Notes: generated from the sequence alone by a model not told the origin. A stretch of 64,000 nucleotides of DNA from Lunularia cruciata (GCA_948567375.1 OX419761.1:39620501-39684500); one strand, 5' to 3'; positions 53,390-64,000 are shown, counted from the stretch's first letter. A program made the numbers and translations.

Positions 53390-53790
53390 TATGCGCAAAG
53401 ATACCAAAAGACAACCTCACAATTGATTGTCATGAATGGAGTCCTAGAAGGCAATCAAGTGAGAGTATTAATAGATCCAGGAGCAATAGCAAATTTTTTA
53501 TCTCACTTTGTTGCAATAAGATTGGGAATGGATCTAGAGACAGATGGGCGTGAAGAAGTAGAGTTCCCTAATGGGCAAATAGAGAGGATTGAATCATTAC
53601 CTAAACGGGTAATTCTCTCTGTAGGAGAATATCAAGAAGTAATTGAATGGCAAGTCATACAATTAGCTCGTTATGATGCAATCTTAGGCATGCCATAGAT
53701 GGAGCATTACAACCCTATGGTAAATTGGAGGAAGAAAGTAGTGAGAACCCATCAATAGTCAATCATTGGGGTTAAAGAAAAATTACACAA
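53390..53790 (+). pseudogene. Aspartic protease of B
   Basis: The frame 53423-53698 has VRVLIDPGAIANFLSHFVA, which aligns with the LIDSGA active site but has Pro in place of Ser/Thr, so the enzyme would be compromised. ARYDAILGMP is the conserved ILGM end, with a TAG where Trp is expected. Flap and C-terminal sheet otherwise present. Confidence 0.87.
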
Positions 53791-53979
53791 GCAGTTATTG
53801 TCTCTATATGTCATAGGGACGGCAACTACTTGTAAGACCGATAGATGTTTCATGGGTCTAATAAGAGAAGTCCAGAGTGCACAACTTGATGGAAAAATTC
53901 CTAAGAAATTAAAGGATGTGGTGATGAGTTTCAAGATGTCTTTCTTGATGATCTACCCTCAAGATTACCACCAAAAAGG

Positions 53980-54800
53980 AGAGTAGATCATAAAATCGAG
54001 ACACTCCCAGGGAAGACACCTCCTTGTAAGTCCCCATATCGCCTATCACCTCACGAGTTGGAAGAGTGTAAGACTCAAATTGATGAGATGCTATAGAAAG
54101 GGTTCATCCAACCTAGCATATCACCATATGGGGCTCTTGTCTTGTTTGTGAAGAAGAAAGATGGTACAATGCGCATGTGTATTGACTATCGGGGGTTCAA
54201 TCAGCAAATAATGAAGAACAAATACCCCTTACCTTGCATGGATGACCTGTTTGATCAACTCCATGGAGCAAGATACTTCACCAAATTAGACTTGCGGAGC
54301 AATTACAATCAAATCCAAATTGCAGAGGAGGATGTGTATAAAACTACCTTTTGAACCAAGTATGGCCACTTTGAGTATCTTGTGATGCCTTTTGGCCTCA
54401 CTAATGCACTTGCTACTTTCATGAGTCTAATGAATGACATATTTTGTCCATACTTGGATAAGTCTATTATCGTCTTCTTGGACAATATCTTAGTATATAA
54501 TAGCACAATGATTGAATCTATGATAATAAACAACATCTATGAGAGGTCCTCCAGATTCTAAGATAGAATCGATTGTATGCCAAAATCTCAAAGTGCAAGA
54601 TTGGCAAGTCTGAAGTAGACTACTTGGGGCATAGAGTAAGTGCAGAGGGCATTCAAGTATTGACGGATAAAATGGAGGTCATTCAAAAATGGAGTGCCTC
54701 AAAAGATCAGACTCAACTCAAGAGCTTCTTGGGGTTGACGAGATTCTATTGTAGATTTGTCAAGGACTTTTCCAAGGTTACATAGCCTTTAACGGCACTA
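53980..54800 (+). pseudogene. RT of B
   Basis: Fingers: [20 protein letters not shown] (54142-54354), [17 protein letters not shown]. After a [18 protein letters not shown]. The catalytic box reads FLDNILVYN at ~54475-54500: the second Asp is Asn (GAT to AAT). Thumb: FLGLTRFYCRFVKDFSKV (54573-54785). Stops at ~54352 and frame changes near 54535-54570 complete its inactivation. Confidence 0.9.
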
Positions 54801-55262
54801 CTTGGCAAGGGGAAGAAATAAACATAGGGAACTGCACAAGAGTTGGCCTTTCAAGAATTGAAAGCTACCTTGCTACATGCACCAATCTTGAAGTCGTATG
54901 ACCCAAAACGTCCAATCAAGTTGGCTATAGATGCATCAAGCGTAGCAAAAGAAGCAGTCTTACAACAAGAGTGGCATGACGGATGGCATCCAATTGCATA
55001 TTTCTTGCAATAATTGTTACCAGCAAAGTTCAACTACCACACCACAAAACAAGAAGAGCTGGCCATTGTTCTGGCAACAAAGCATTGGAAGCACTATTTG
55101 GGCAAGAAGGCAGATGTAGTAGAGATAAACCACAAACCTCTAGTCTACCTCGAGACGCAGAAGGATCTATCTTGTCACCAAATTCGGTGGGCAGAGAGGC
55201 GACAATGCTTCAACATGACAATCACCTACGTGGAAGGTAAGAAGCAACTTGCAGATGCATTC
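54800..55262 (+). pseudogene. RNase H of B
   Basis: KLAIDASSVAKEAVLQQEW (54920-54975) carries the first Asp; HTTKQEELAIVLATKHWKHY carries the Glu; EINHKPLVYLE has Asn where the third Asp (DHK) is usual. A stop at ~55010 splits the domain. Ends QLADAFTRMP. Confidence 0.87.
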
Positions 55263-56350
55263 ACCCGCATGCCAATGGCCAACAACTTGGTGGTAGAGGT
55301 TAAGATTAACCCTGAATTCTGGCCAGAGATTCTGGCTGCTACAAAAACTGATCCACAAATTGTAGAAGCACAATCATCCAAAGGCATCACTAGCACCCAA
55401 GGATTCATTGTTTGTGATGGCAGATTATGGATCCCAAATGTCCCAAAATCATGCACCACTATTCTAGCAAAATGTCATGATTTGGCCATTGCAGGTCATG
55501 TTGGAGTGGACAAGACCTTGGATGCAGTCCAAAGCAATTACTATTGGCCCAAGATGAGCAACGACGTGATGGACTAGGTGCGCAGCTACCTACTTTGTCA
55601 ACAAAACAAAGCTTCTAATCAAGCTCTTACAGGGCTCCTTCAACCTCTCCCCACTCCTACCAAACGTTGGGAACAAGTGAGTATGGATCTCGTGAATTAC
55701 CCAAGACCATCTCAAGGTTTGACTCTATTGTGGTCTTTGTGGACTAGCTCAGCAAAATGATTCATGTACACCCTACCACCAAGGATGTAACCGCTTCACA
55801 ACCAGCTCAATTATACTTAGATGCAGTCTTCTCTCACCATGGCTTGTCTAGAGTACTCATCACCAATAGAGGCACTCAATTCACTAGCTTGTTTTGGTGA
55901 ACACTCTTTGGTTTCTTCAAAACCAAGTTGGACATGTCCATAGCTTACCACCCACAAATAGATGGCCAAACAGATGGCCAAACAAAGCGGGCTAATTGCA
56001 CGATTTAAGACATGTTACGTGGATTCACCTTAGAAGAGCAAGAGAGGTGGGATACCTTACTCCCATTGGTGGAATTTTCTTACAACAATTTAGTGAATGC
56101 ATCCACCCAGGTCACTCCGTTCTTCCTCATGTATGGTGAGCATCCTTTCACACCTTCAAGCTTGATGAAGGTTTTGTCTAGAGGCTACTAAGGTCAATGC
56201 AGTCAACACATTTGTTTCTAGAATCCAACAAGGTGTGAAGAGCGCCAAGCACAGATTACAAATTGCACAAAATCAACAAAATTAGTATGCAGATGCACAG
56301 TGTAGGCACATGGAGTTCAATGTTGGGCATCAAGTGTGGCTATTGACAAC
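55263..56350 (+). pseudogene. Integrase of B
   Basis: Zinc domain: CHDLAIAGHVGVDKTLDAVQ (~55480-55530) and LCQQNK. Core: SMDLVN with the first Asp (55690), then in another frame LITNRGTQF, where the second Asp is Asn, and QTDGQTKRAN, where Lys replaces the catalytic Glu. There is a small tandem duplication (GATGGCCAAACA twice, ~55963-55985). YNNLVNASTQVTPFFLMYGEHP is the conserved post-core region. Clearly inactive. Confidence 0.88.
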
Positions 56351-56767
56351 CAACCTCACATTAATTGGACCTTGTAAGCTCAGACCTCGTTTTATTGGGC
56401 CTTTCTTGATTCTTCATCGTGTTGGCTCTGTGGCCTATCACCTTAAGCTACCACCACACATGAAGATCTATCTAGTGTTCCATGTTTCCTTACTATGTAG
56501 ATATGCTCCCCAATCAGGCCAGGGTCATTCCACACGAGAAATTTGACCTTGTCCGACACTCATTGATGGCATAGAGGAATATGAAGTGGAGCGTATTCTC
56601 CAAAAACGCATGCGTGGTACTCGCCATCCACGGGTGGACTATCTAGTATAGTGGAAAGGTTACCCACTCTATAAAGCAACTTGGGAGCCCGCTGCCAATT
56701 TGACACATACACCGGTGTTGGTACAAGCATTTGAGCAAGAATTACACAATGAGGATGTCGTGTCTTA
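56310..56767 (+). pseudogene. Integrase tail and chromodomain of B
   Basis: Frame 56310-56546: VGHQVWLLTTNLTL, KLRPRFIGPFLILHRVGSVA (GPF module), YLVFHVSLL. Then YEVERILQKRMRGTRHPRVD YLV(stop)WKGYPLYKATWEPAANL (56580-56705) is a chromodomain with the WKGYP and TWEP signatures; one TAG interrupts it. Element B is therefore a chromovirus. The chromodomain is thought to target insertion to specific heterochromatin marks. Confidence 0.9.
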
Positions 56768-56781
56768 AAAAGAGAGAGGTC
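56768..56781 (+). promoter_or_regulatory. Polypurine tract of B
   Basis: AAAAGAGAGAGGTC directly precedes the 3' LTR. Confidence 0.8.
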
Positions 56782-57513
56782 TGTAATACTAAGAGCTAGC
56801 CATATGATCTAGATGTCAAATTCAGTTTGGTAACATCTAGATTGATGTTATACATGATGGTCAAAATAGATTAGATAGAAGTGTCACCAAAGGAGTACTT
56901 CTACTTATAGTGCAGAAACCGACATACATTTGAACACCTTAGAACCAATAGCTAGACATATGATTTAAAGGTGAGAATTAGTTTGGTAACATCTAGAAGG
57001 ATGTTACACATGATGGACTAAACAGATCAGAAAGAGATATCACCAAAAGGGGACTTCTACTAATAGAGTAGAAACCAAAATATGCTTGAAATCTTTGAAG
57101 GCAATTTTGGAGGCCTAAACAGATGAATTAGGCCTCAAAAATGTGCACATGCTCCCCAAGTAGAGGAAAGGCTGGCCTTCCCTCCCCATGGTTTGTCTTG
57201 TCAAGAGCTTTCCAATGGTACCTTACATGATTTTTAGATTCCTACAGGAAGATTCCCTAAAAGATTCACTTTGGTCAAAGCTTGTTTGACCAACCAGATA
57301 GGACCTAGACTGACATGTCACTCATCCAAGTAAGTAATCCAAGGGTGGAACTTGCTGACATGTCACCTATCTATGTACCTAATCCTATGGTGGAGCTTCC
57401 TTGGAGGAGATCCTCTTTGTCTATATAATAAAGAGAAGGTGCTCCTTTGGGACACCAAATGTTTGAGTGTGTAATCTGTGTTTTCTTTCTTCTCTTGTCC
57501 TCGGAGTATTACA
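56782..57513 (+). repeat. 3' LTR of B
   Basis: 732 bp from TGTAATACT to ATTACA, close to the 5' LTR. Confidence 0.95.
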
Positions 57514-57890
57514 GGATAGGAGAAACTCCAAGAGAAACACATGGCTTCATCTCTCAATACTCCAATGACCCAAAGGAGTACCTTGTATTTATTATATAGC
57601 AAAGAGGATACATTCAAAGGGTGCTCCACCCTTGGATCAAATTCATGGATTAGTGACATGTCAACCCTTGTCATATTTGGTTGGTCAAAACAAGTTTGAC
57701 CATAAAGAATCTTTGGGGAATCTTCTTATAGGAAGCTCAGACAACATGGGTGAGGTACTATTGGAAAATTCTTGATGAGACAAACAAGGGATGGTGGGGA
57801 GATGACAATGCCTTGTCTACTAAAAGGAAGAGGAATTTTTCATTTTTTGAGGCCTAATTCATCTATTTAGGGCTCCAAAGTGGATGGAAG
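57514..57890 (-). repeat. Diverged inverted B-like LTR fragment
   Basis: In reverse complement it carries CCTAAAT(A)GATGAATTAGGCCTC, GGTCAAACTTGTTTTGACC and a CCTCCGAGTATTG-like end, all markers of LTR B, with much divergence. Element B inserted near its end. It is cut off at ~57890 by the A3 LTR. Confidence 0.65.
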
Positions 57891-58200
57891 ATCACATTGG
57901 GACACTTGCGTAATGTAAACTCCAAATGCTTAGCATTTTCTTTGGCTTTGGTATTTATAGGGAGCATACAAGGCTCTTGAGAAGCTTCTCAAGAATTTTC
58001 CTTCTAGAAATTGTCTACTTGGTGTGCAAGCTAAGCTAGTTAGAAGCTTCTAGAAGCTACCTACTTGGGGTTCAAGCTAAGCTAACCTGGAAGCTTCTCA
58101 AGAAGCTTCCTAGATACTTCTAGAAAGTTTTAGGATTATTTAGCATATTCACTATTTGCTAGCCCTAACTAACTTCATTGCTAAGCTTCATATTGTTACA
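57891..58200 (-). repeat. 3' LTR of A3 (incomplete)
   Basis: Matches the A LTR; in element sense starts TGTAACAATATGAAG at 58200 and is lost after ACATTGGG-type sequence at ~57895. Contains GAAGCTTCTAGAAGC near 58040-58056 and TATA-like CTATAAATACC near 57952. Confidence 0.85.
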
Positions 58201-58620
58201 TATTCCAATATTGCTAGTTAGTGATGTCCTTGTCATCATTGAAGCTTCAAACGCATGGATCGCCATTTGTGCATTCTGGAGCTGAGAAAGAGGTTCCCAT
58301 GTGATATCATAAAGGGGATACCTTGTACTCATTCTATCAACAGCCTTGTTGAATGTGGTGATGCACAAGGATACAATCAACTTTGTACTCCTTGTGATCA
58401 TTGATAGAGACAAGAGGAGGAGGAGGTTGGACACAAGTGGAAAAAGAAGATGGATAGGAACAAAGGCTTTCAACTTGGAAATATGAAAGACAAAGTAGAT
58501 GTGCATATGACAAGGCAAGGCAAGTTCATAAGCAACAAGAGAGATGATTTAGGTGACATCAAAAGGTCCTATCTAATACGAGGTGAGTTTACAAACTTAG
58601 GTATCAAGTGGGAGGGGTAG
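58165..58620 (-). pseudogene. Chromodomain and integrase tail of A3
   Basis: The frame 58165-58518 reads PCHMHIYFVFHISKLKAFVP (FHVS-like motif), then SMITRSTKLIVSLCITTFNK and STRYPLYDITWEPLSQLQNAQ, a chromodomain with its WKGYP block partly deleted but TWEP kept. Open for 117 codons with the chromodomain core shortened. Confidence 0.75.
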
Positions 58621-58639
58621 GTTACTAGAGTAGAGCATG

Positions 58640-59640
58640 ACTCTATCACTGACTTGAAAGGTGAGATCATGACGATGTGGTCCCATATTATTTTTGACTA
58701 TTTTGAACAACAAGGAGATGAGGTTTGGCTTTTTTGAGGGATTAGGATATGGTGGTCAAGAAGGTGGAAGTATGAGGGATATGAAATGGAGGAGGACCAA
58801 GAATGTAATCTAGAACAAGTGTATCTTGACCAAAATTGAGGAAGAAAGGAGAGAATCCGGTGCTTGGCTATTCAAAATTATTGTATAAAAACAACACAAC
58901 TATAAGACATTCATCCCAATTGGTATTTGATGGCACAAAGCTATTGGATATGGTGGATATTGATGAGGGCACAAAACATATCCTCCAAGGTGTGATTTTC
59001 ATGCTTAGTTTGTCCATCAGTTTGAGGATGATAGGCCATGGACAAAGCAAGCTTGGTGCCAAGTATCTAGAAGAGCTTGCCAAATTTTCCAAGTGAATCA
59101 AGGATCACAATCAGAGACAAGTACATGAGGCATCCCATGATGCTTGAAGACAATGTCAAAGTAGATCTACGTCAATGTTGGAGCATCCATGATATCAAAG
59201 GTTGGTGCTAAATGGACTTGCTTACTAAGCTTATCCACAAACACCACAATCACTATGTGACCTTGCTTTGTCTTGGGTAAGGACATGATGAGATCCAAGC
59301 TCACATGTTCCCATTGAGTAGATGGAATGGGGAGTGGTTGAAGGAGTCCACTCAATTTTTGGTTGTTGGCCTTGTTGCGTTGGCAACTCTCACACAATTG
59401 GATAATTCTCAAACATCTTGTGTCATGTTGGGCCACCACCATTGGTGTTGAAGAGTGCCCAAGGTATTTTCCACACCCATGTGACAAGTGATTGGTAAGT
59501 CATCATCTTCTTGGAGGCACACAAGTTGGAGATCACCCTTGGGTGGAACATAAGTCCGGTTCTCATAGAATAGAAGGTATTCCTTGAAGGAGAAGATGTC
59601 ATACTCCTTATTCCATGCTGCAAGATGAGCTTGTACCATC
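58640..59640 (-). pseudogene. Integrase of A3
   Basis: Zinc region in frames 59409-59639 (LPITCHMGVENTLGTLQHQW) and CESCQRNKANNQK (59167-59487); core SLDLIMSLPKTKQGHIVIVV FVDKLSKQVHLAP with the first Asp. The distal part (58868-59101) is shifted: SLLCPWPIILKLMDKLSMK corresponds to the AYHPQIDGQT.. block in another frame. Stops throughout. Confidence 0.82.
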
Positions 59641-60113
59641 TGAAAGAAAAAAATCTTGCTTTAAAGCGGTCTTAAACTTGAGTTGGACTTTGGTGTCCAT
59701 TGATACCATCATAATTGCCACCGTGATGAGAGGAAGAGACTTCAAATCAAGTCGTCATGATAAGGGATCAAGAATGACCTGGAACCAACCTGGTTTGTAC
59801 TCAAGTTTGATGTCAAAAAAATGCAATTGTTCCTCCCATCAATGATGTTGATTCTTTATGTGTTCCAAGTGTAATATCTGCAACAAAGGTTTGTGATTAG
59901 TTTGGATGATCACTTGTTTCCCGAAGAGGTAATGCCTCCATACCTTGGTCACATTTACCATTGCTAGTTGTTCTTGATCTCAAGTAGAGTAATTTCTTTC
60001 TATTATATTTAGTCTACAAGACATAAAGACAATGGGATGTAACCAATCTAGGAATTCATATTGCAACACAACTCCAATTGTAAAGTTAAAAGCATCAAAA
60101 CCAAACACATAAG
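59641..60113 (-). pseudogene. RNase H of A3
   Basis: Antisense of 59690-60113 matches the RNase H of A2 (VFGFDAFNFTIGVVLQYEF, QTNHKPLLQILHLEHIK). One catalytic Asp position (DHK) reads Asn. Split from the RT by the inserted LTR fragment. Confidence 0.7.
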
Positions 60114-60565
60114 GTGTAATACCAATAGCTAGACATATGATCTAGAAGTGAAATTTGGTTTGGTGACATCTGGAAGGATGTTATACATGATGGACTAAAA
60201 AGATCAGACAAAAGTTTCAACAAAAGAGTACTTCTACTAATAGGGTAGAAACTAAAATAAACTTGAAACCTTAGAACCAATAGCTAGACACATGATCTAG
60301 AGGTGAGATTTGGTTTGGTTGCATCTAGAAGGATGTTATACATGACATAATAAATAGATCAAAAAGAGCTATCACCAAAAAGTTACTTCTACTAATAGAG
60401 CAGGAAAAGAAATATATGTGAAATCTTTAGAGGCAATTTTGAGTGCCTAAATGGATGAATTAGGCTTCAAAAATGTGCATATTCCCTCCTTAAGGAAAAA
60501 GAGTGGCCTTACCTCCCACCTATTTGTCTCATCAAGAGCTTTTCAATGATATCTCACCCATATGA
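60114..60565 (+). mobile_element. B-type LTR fragment inside A3
   Basis: Starts TGTAATACCAATAGCTAGAC, matches LTR B for ~450 bp and stops near TCACCCATATGATGACC; the last ~250 bp of the LTR are absent. About 240 bp of A3 between RNase H and the RT thumb are also missing here compared with A2, so a deletion followed insertion. It is more diverged than the other B LTRs. Confidence 0.8.
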
Positions 60566-61320
60566 TGACCTTGATTTTCTCATCTTCTATCTTAATCTCC
60601 TTCGATGAGATCTTGTGACCCAAGAAGGTAAGTTCTTTTTGCCAAAAGGCACACTTCAGCTTCTTGCAATAAAATCTCCATTGACATAGCTGGCTTAGGA
60701 CTTCTCACACGTGATTTTTGTGTTCTACATCTATCTTACTATAGATTAAAATTTCATTCAGAACACCATCACATACATATCCAATAGTCTATCCAACATC
60801 CTATGCATCTAATCCATGAGGATTGCTAGAGCATTAGTGAGCCCAAAAGGTGGAACTCTCCATTCAAAATGCCCATACCTTATGCAAAAGGTAGTCTTTA
60901 GCACATCCTCCTTATCAATAGGGATTTGCCAATAGCCACTACGAAGATCCAACTTGGAGAAGTATTGTGCTCCACTCAATTGAGCAAGCAAGTCATCAAT
61001 TTGAGGCAAGGGATATGCATTCTTCATTGTTCTTTTATTGAGCCCATGATAATCAATACACAAAAAAATTTCTCCATCCTTCTTTGGAATGAATAGTACC
61101 AATGCTTCCCAAGGAGATGGAGTATGTAATATGAAATCCTCTCCAACAACTCCATAAAAGCTACTCGCAACTCCTCCAAAGCCTTTGGTGAGAGTTGATA
61201 GATTGGTCTACTCACTAGAGTACTCTTTGGCAATAACTCAATCTTGAAGGGCATACCATGATCGGAAGGTAATCCATTTGGCAAATCATCGGAAAACACA
61301 TCTGAAAACTCCTAGACTAT
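60566..61320 (-). pseudogene. RT of A3
   Basis: Frame 60809-61102: [60 protein letters not shown]. This spans motifs 1-3 without interruption, showing the intact LDLRSGYW motif that C disrupted in A2. The catalytic FLDD box is lost: 60750-60790 reads MYMRWCSE-like sequence after a shift. Proximal [19 protein letters not shown] in frame 61024-61299. Confidence 0.87.
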
Positions 61321-62039
61321 TTGATCAACCATTGCTTGATGAGGTTTTTAATCCTCCTTAGATCCTTCATGTGCAATCGGCTTGATCTACACTGCAAAAA
61401 TAGACTTATCTTCCTCCAAAGCTTGCTCTATGGCTACTTCATTGACAAATTCCTATCTTAGAACTCATCTTCCTCCAAAGCTTCCTCTATGGCTGCTTCA
61501 TTGATGAATTGCCCATATTGGGACTCATCTTCCTCCAAAGTTTGCTCTATGGTTGCATTCTTGACAAAGTTCTCATCTTCGGACTGACTATTCTTAGGTG
61601 TCTTACTTAGAGGTGCTAAATAACCTAATCAAAAAAATTTACCTTGGTGTTGTTCTTGAATATATCATTGGTTCCAATCAAATTGAACCTTATGACGTTC
61701 AAGCCAAGGTAGACCTAAAATGTGCCACTAGAATAGTGTAGATGTGCCACTACAAACCTCGTACACTCCAAATACTCTTTTTCAATCTTGAAGGTAACAA
61801 GATGCAAGGTAGGGACTATAGAACCCTTTCTACCATCTGCCATCATCAATCTACTTCCAATTACTAGCTTGATAGGAATACAAAATTTCTTTGTTAATTT
61901 CATGGACAAGCAATTTTTTGAACTTCTAAAATCAATCAAAATTCTACAACCACAATTAGATATCATACCTTGCAAGGGAAGCAAATTTGCATAAGTTGAA
62001 CCTTCAATCCTATTGGAACTAATCAAGTTTCCAATAGGC
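61321..62039 (-). pseudogene. Protease remnant and repeat linker of A3
   Basis: The ~60-bp repeat array (GACTCATCTTCCTCCAAAGC-type units, ~61405-61585) precedes the protease-like frame 61715-62026 with GCRILIDFRSSKNCLSMKL (active site LID, Gly lost) and VIGSRLMMADGRKGS. Element E' starts at 62040 in the middle of this gene region. Confidence 0.65.
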
Positions 62040-62488
62040 TATCACGCCATTTGTAGTTCCGCATCTAGATGCTCGGACACTGGAGTTCCAGTGATGGTAG
62101 TTAGAGTTATTCTAGCTGTTTCTCAGGGACTACTTTCCGATGGTTAGATTTCGTGTTCGGGGTACTGACTTCACGGTGGGGCCCACCGTCACTTTGCACC
62201 GTTTGCACCGTCGAGTGTGCCATCAGCGGGACCGTTAGGGTTTCAGGGCTAGCTCGAGTCCAGGGGGTATAGTTTCGAAGTGAGCTCCAGAGAGCTCACT
62301 TCTCTGATGTTGAGCCTTCGAGTTCCTGGCTATGGTGGACAGAGGCCGGCGAGTGTCACCTGGATTCTCTATGCTTGAGTGGGTGTGGCTTGACTGTAAT
62401 CAGTGCCCAGTTGTTGGCAGTTTATAGAGTGACAGATCAAGTACTGATTTGAGTTGAGTTGAGTTGAAAGTGTTAAGCAATCTGATTA
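62040..62488 (+). repeat. 5' LTR of E' (recognisable part)
   Basis: Starts TATCACGCC (TG changed to TA) and follows the 3' LTR of E through CAATCTGATTA at 62488, then diverges. The last ~110 bp of the LTR as defined in E is absent or replaced. Contains the 10-bp hairpin and the CGGTGGGGCCCACCG palindrome. Confidence 0.85.
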
Positions 62489-63856
62489 CATCAGAGAAGT
62501 GAAGTCAGGGGGAAATCGGGTGCAGGAACGTTGAGTGTTGGTGGTATCTCCAAGCTTGGTGGATCGTGGTAGCTCGATTCAGGTTCTATGTTTCCCTAGT
62601 GTGCAAAAGCTCGTGTAGTTGATGCAAATTTGGCAGTCAGGCGGACGGTGTGCGGAAGCGCTGGCCAAATTTCGAGCAAAGAAGGAGCAAATTTTGAGCA
62701 GTGTTGTGATTTTGAGCTCAGGAGGTGAAGGCAAGACCAATTTGCTGCGAGTTGGGCTCAAAAAGTGAAATTGAAGGTGGAGTTGGAAAGCTCTTCTCAT
62801 GAAATTGTGATTTGGAAAAACCCGTTTTGTCAATTTGGCTCGAGTGGAAAGTTAGCGGGGGATTTGGCGGACATCCATCCTTAGGGTTTACGTTAGATTT
62901 TACATCAGATTTACATCAGATTTTTGGGCCAGAATTGGAGGAGTTTCGCTGTTTGGCCAAATTTGGAGAAGTTTCGCTAGTTTGGAGGAGTTTCGCAGAT
63001 TTGGAGAAGTTTCGCCAATTTTGGAGGAGGTTCGAAGTGGCAACAAGAAAGGCCTCATTTGGCTGAAGCTGAATTTCGGTGTTTAGAGGCTTCGAGGCAT
63101 AGGGCTGTGGGCTATGAGAGGTTACGAAGGCCTAGAAGGGCCAGAAGGGCCAGCAAGCCAGCTTGCTGGCGTGAGGCTAGCTAGTTTAGTGTAGATCTTG
63201 GTCATTGGTTGGCAAAATCTGCCTTTCTTGCTAGATTGTGCGCAACAGGGTTTGACCCCTAGATCTCTTGTTCCTAGACTGGTGCCTTAGCCAACTGGTC
63301 CACCCTCACTTGTTGTCATAGTGACTGTGCCACTGTTATCTATACACATGTAGCTTTGGCTAGGAGAGGCAGTTTGATCCCATTCTTGGTGATCCTGGTA
63401 GCTTAGGACTTAGATACGAACTACTCTTATGTCAAATGCCAAATGGTGGCAGAGTCAGTCCCATGTTGTGTTATGAGATGGAGGGTTTTCGTTTAGATTT
63501 CTTGTGATTGGATCCCCTCCATTCTCTGCTTCCTGTTTGTGCACCACGTTTGTGTGAGGTGCCTTGACTTTTGAGCGTTGGTGCTCTGGTGTGCTCTCGG
63601 TGGTGAGGCTGGAGTGATGACTAGTCAGACTACCTTTGTTTCTCTCCGGTGAGGCAGGAAGTGATGACCTGTAGACCGTGAGAGTGCGTGTTATGATGGC
63701 AGGTTACAGGTTGCCCTTCCCCTAGTGTAGTTATCTCGGTTAGAGTTACATTAGTGGGTGGTGTCTAGTTGGTGTTGGCACTTGGTGGGGCACTTGAAGT
63801 TGCGACTTGCGGTTGCAGTTGGTGGTTCGGGTTTGCTGTTGCAGTTACGTGGTCAC
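62489..63856 (+). other. Leader of E'
   Basis: Untranslated sequence. Includes repeats of TTTGGAGAAGTTTCGC (62935-63030) and, on the minus strand, a tRNA-like segment at 63247-63312. A TGGTATCTCCAAGC at ~62547 is faintly like a primer site but is not convincing. Confidence 0.65.
63247..63312 (-). other. tRNA-related sequence, antisense in the leader of E'
   Basis: Same tRNA-like segment as 27611-27675, in the same relation to the element. Confidence 0.45.
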
Positions 63857-64000
63857 GACGGAGTTCTTTGGAGATTCCAGAGGAGTTAGCCCTACAGTAC
63901 GCAGTGGGTTTACTCGGAGTGGTACTCGGTATCAGCCTGTATCTCAGGTCCTAGTGAGGGAGGAGATTGACTCTGAGTTGGAGTTTGACACATGAGCTGA
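63857..64000 (+). pseudogene. Gag start of E' (truncated by window end)
   Basis: Matches the gag N-terminus of E (EFFGDSRG, then REEIDSELEFDT). The start codon is ACG (63857), and TGA follows EFDT as in E, where TAG-type stops occur too. Truncated by the window. Confidence 0.7.

Larger units (their letters stand above)
51147..57513 (+). mobile_element. Ty3/gypsy chromovirus, family B, complete copy
   Basis: 6367 bp with two ~735-bp LTRs, tRNA-iMet primer site, gag, protease, RT, RNase H, integrase, chromodomain and purine tract. Target duplication AGATA (51142-51146) / GGATA (57514-57518), one mismatch. The copy is dead: several catalytic residues are changed (see pieces) in addition to stops. 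Confidence 0.94.
57891..62039 (-). mobile_element. Ty3/gypsy chromovirus, family A copy A3
   Basis: Minus-strand copy. 3' LTR at 57891-58200 (its terminal ~55 bp missing), then chromodomain, integrase, RNase H, an inserted B-type LTR fragment, RT, repeat linker and protease, until the second element E starts at 62040. The rest (gag, 5' LTR) would lie beyond the window. Similar decay level to A1. Confidence 0.87.
62040..64000 (+). mobile_element. Second copy of the methyltransferase gypsy family (E'), 5' part
   Basis: A plus-strand copy beginning with the E LTR (62040), followed by leader and the start of gag, running off the window end. Its leader and gag start are ~90% similar by eye to E. 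If complete, the methyltransferase would lie roughly 3-4 kb past the window end. The insertion lies in A3. Confidence 0.9.

Noticed and set aside
62547-62560. Primer-binding site TGGTATCTCCAAGC in E'
   Set aside because: Only the first seven bases fit the iMet site, and its distance from the LTR end is uncertain because of the deletion/replacement.

Overview
This window is non-coding eukaryotic nuclear DNA made almost entirely of dead, nested retrotransposons. I see no intact host gene, rRNA, functional tRNA or CRISPR array. The Ty3/gypsy chromoviruses, the primer sites complementary to plant-type initiator Met and Asp tRNAs, and the 5-bp target duplications point to a plant. A cytosine-methyltransferase-bearing gypsy element together with an R2-like LINE makes me favour an early-diverging streptophyte (charophyte alga, bryophyte, lycophyte or fern) over a flowering plant. 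That last step is inference.

Five families explain most of the sequence. Family A is a chromovirus with ~355-400 bp LTRs (TGTAACAATATGG..TTTTACA): A1 (+) 6130-12143, A2 (-) 36439-49796, A3 (-) ~57891-62039. Family B is a chromovirus with ~735 bp LTRs (TGTAATACC..ATTACA): one complete copy at 51147-57513, solo LTRs at 11401-12122 and 14197-14931, and fragments at 57514-57890 and 60114-60565. Family C is a gypsy element without a chromodomain, with 690 bp LTRs, at 39346-47169. Family E is the most interesting: a ~9.5 kb gypsy element on the minus strand at 19021-28490, plus the 5' end of a second copy on the plus strand from 62040 to the window end. Family L is a non-LTR retrotransposon with R2-type features, present as fragments at 720-1625 (+), 12144-16345 (+), 17985-18937 (-), 18938-31720 (-, split by E) and 35215-51128 (-, split by A2).

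Element E reads gag (two zinc knuckles) - protease - DNA cytosine-C5 methyltransferase - reverse transcriptase - RNase H - integrase - PHD finger. The methyltransferase keeps its motifs in order (ELFGGISTG, GWPC, ENVP, SRAHRLR, ERERAMGF, LG-x-AMD) in one reading frame over ~950 bp, broken only by stop codons. It lies in frame between protease and reverse transcriptase, so it was part of the element's polyprotein. The PHD finger sits where chromoviruses carry a chromodomain.

Insertion order can be read from the junctions. C entered the RT gene of A2. A2 entered LINE L3. E entered LINE L2b. Solo B LTRs entered the 3' LTR of A1 and LINE L1. Complete B entered an older inverted B LTR fragment. 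The second E copy entered A3. The stretches 1626-3608, 16346-17984 and 31721-35214 show no recognisable element or gene, apart from a perfect 29-bp hairpin at 17331-17397 and a ~60-bp LINE tail at ~32241. A 2.3 kb segment (3611-5923) with 17-bp terminal inverted repeats flanked by TA looks like a non-autonomous DNA transposon that carries a 10-bp minisatellite.
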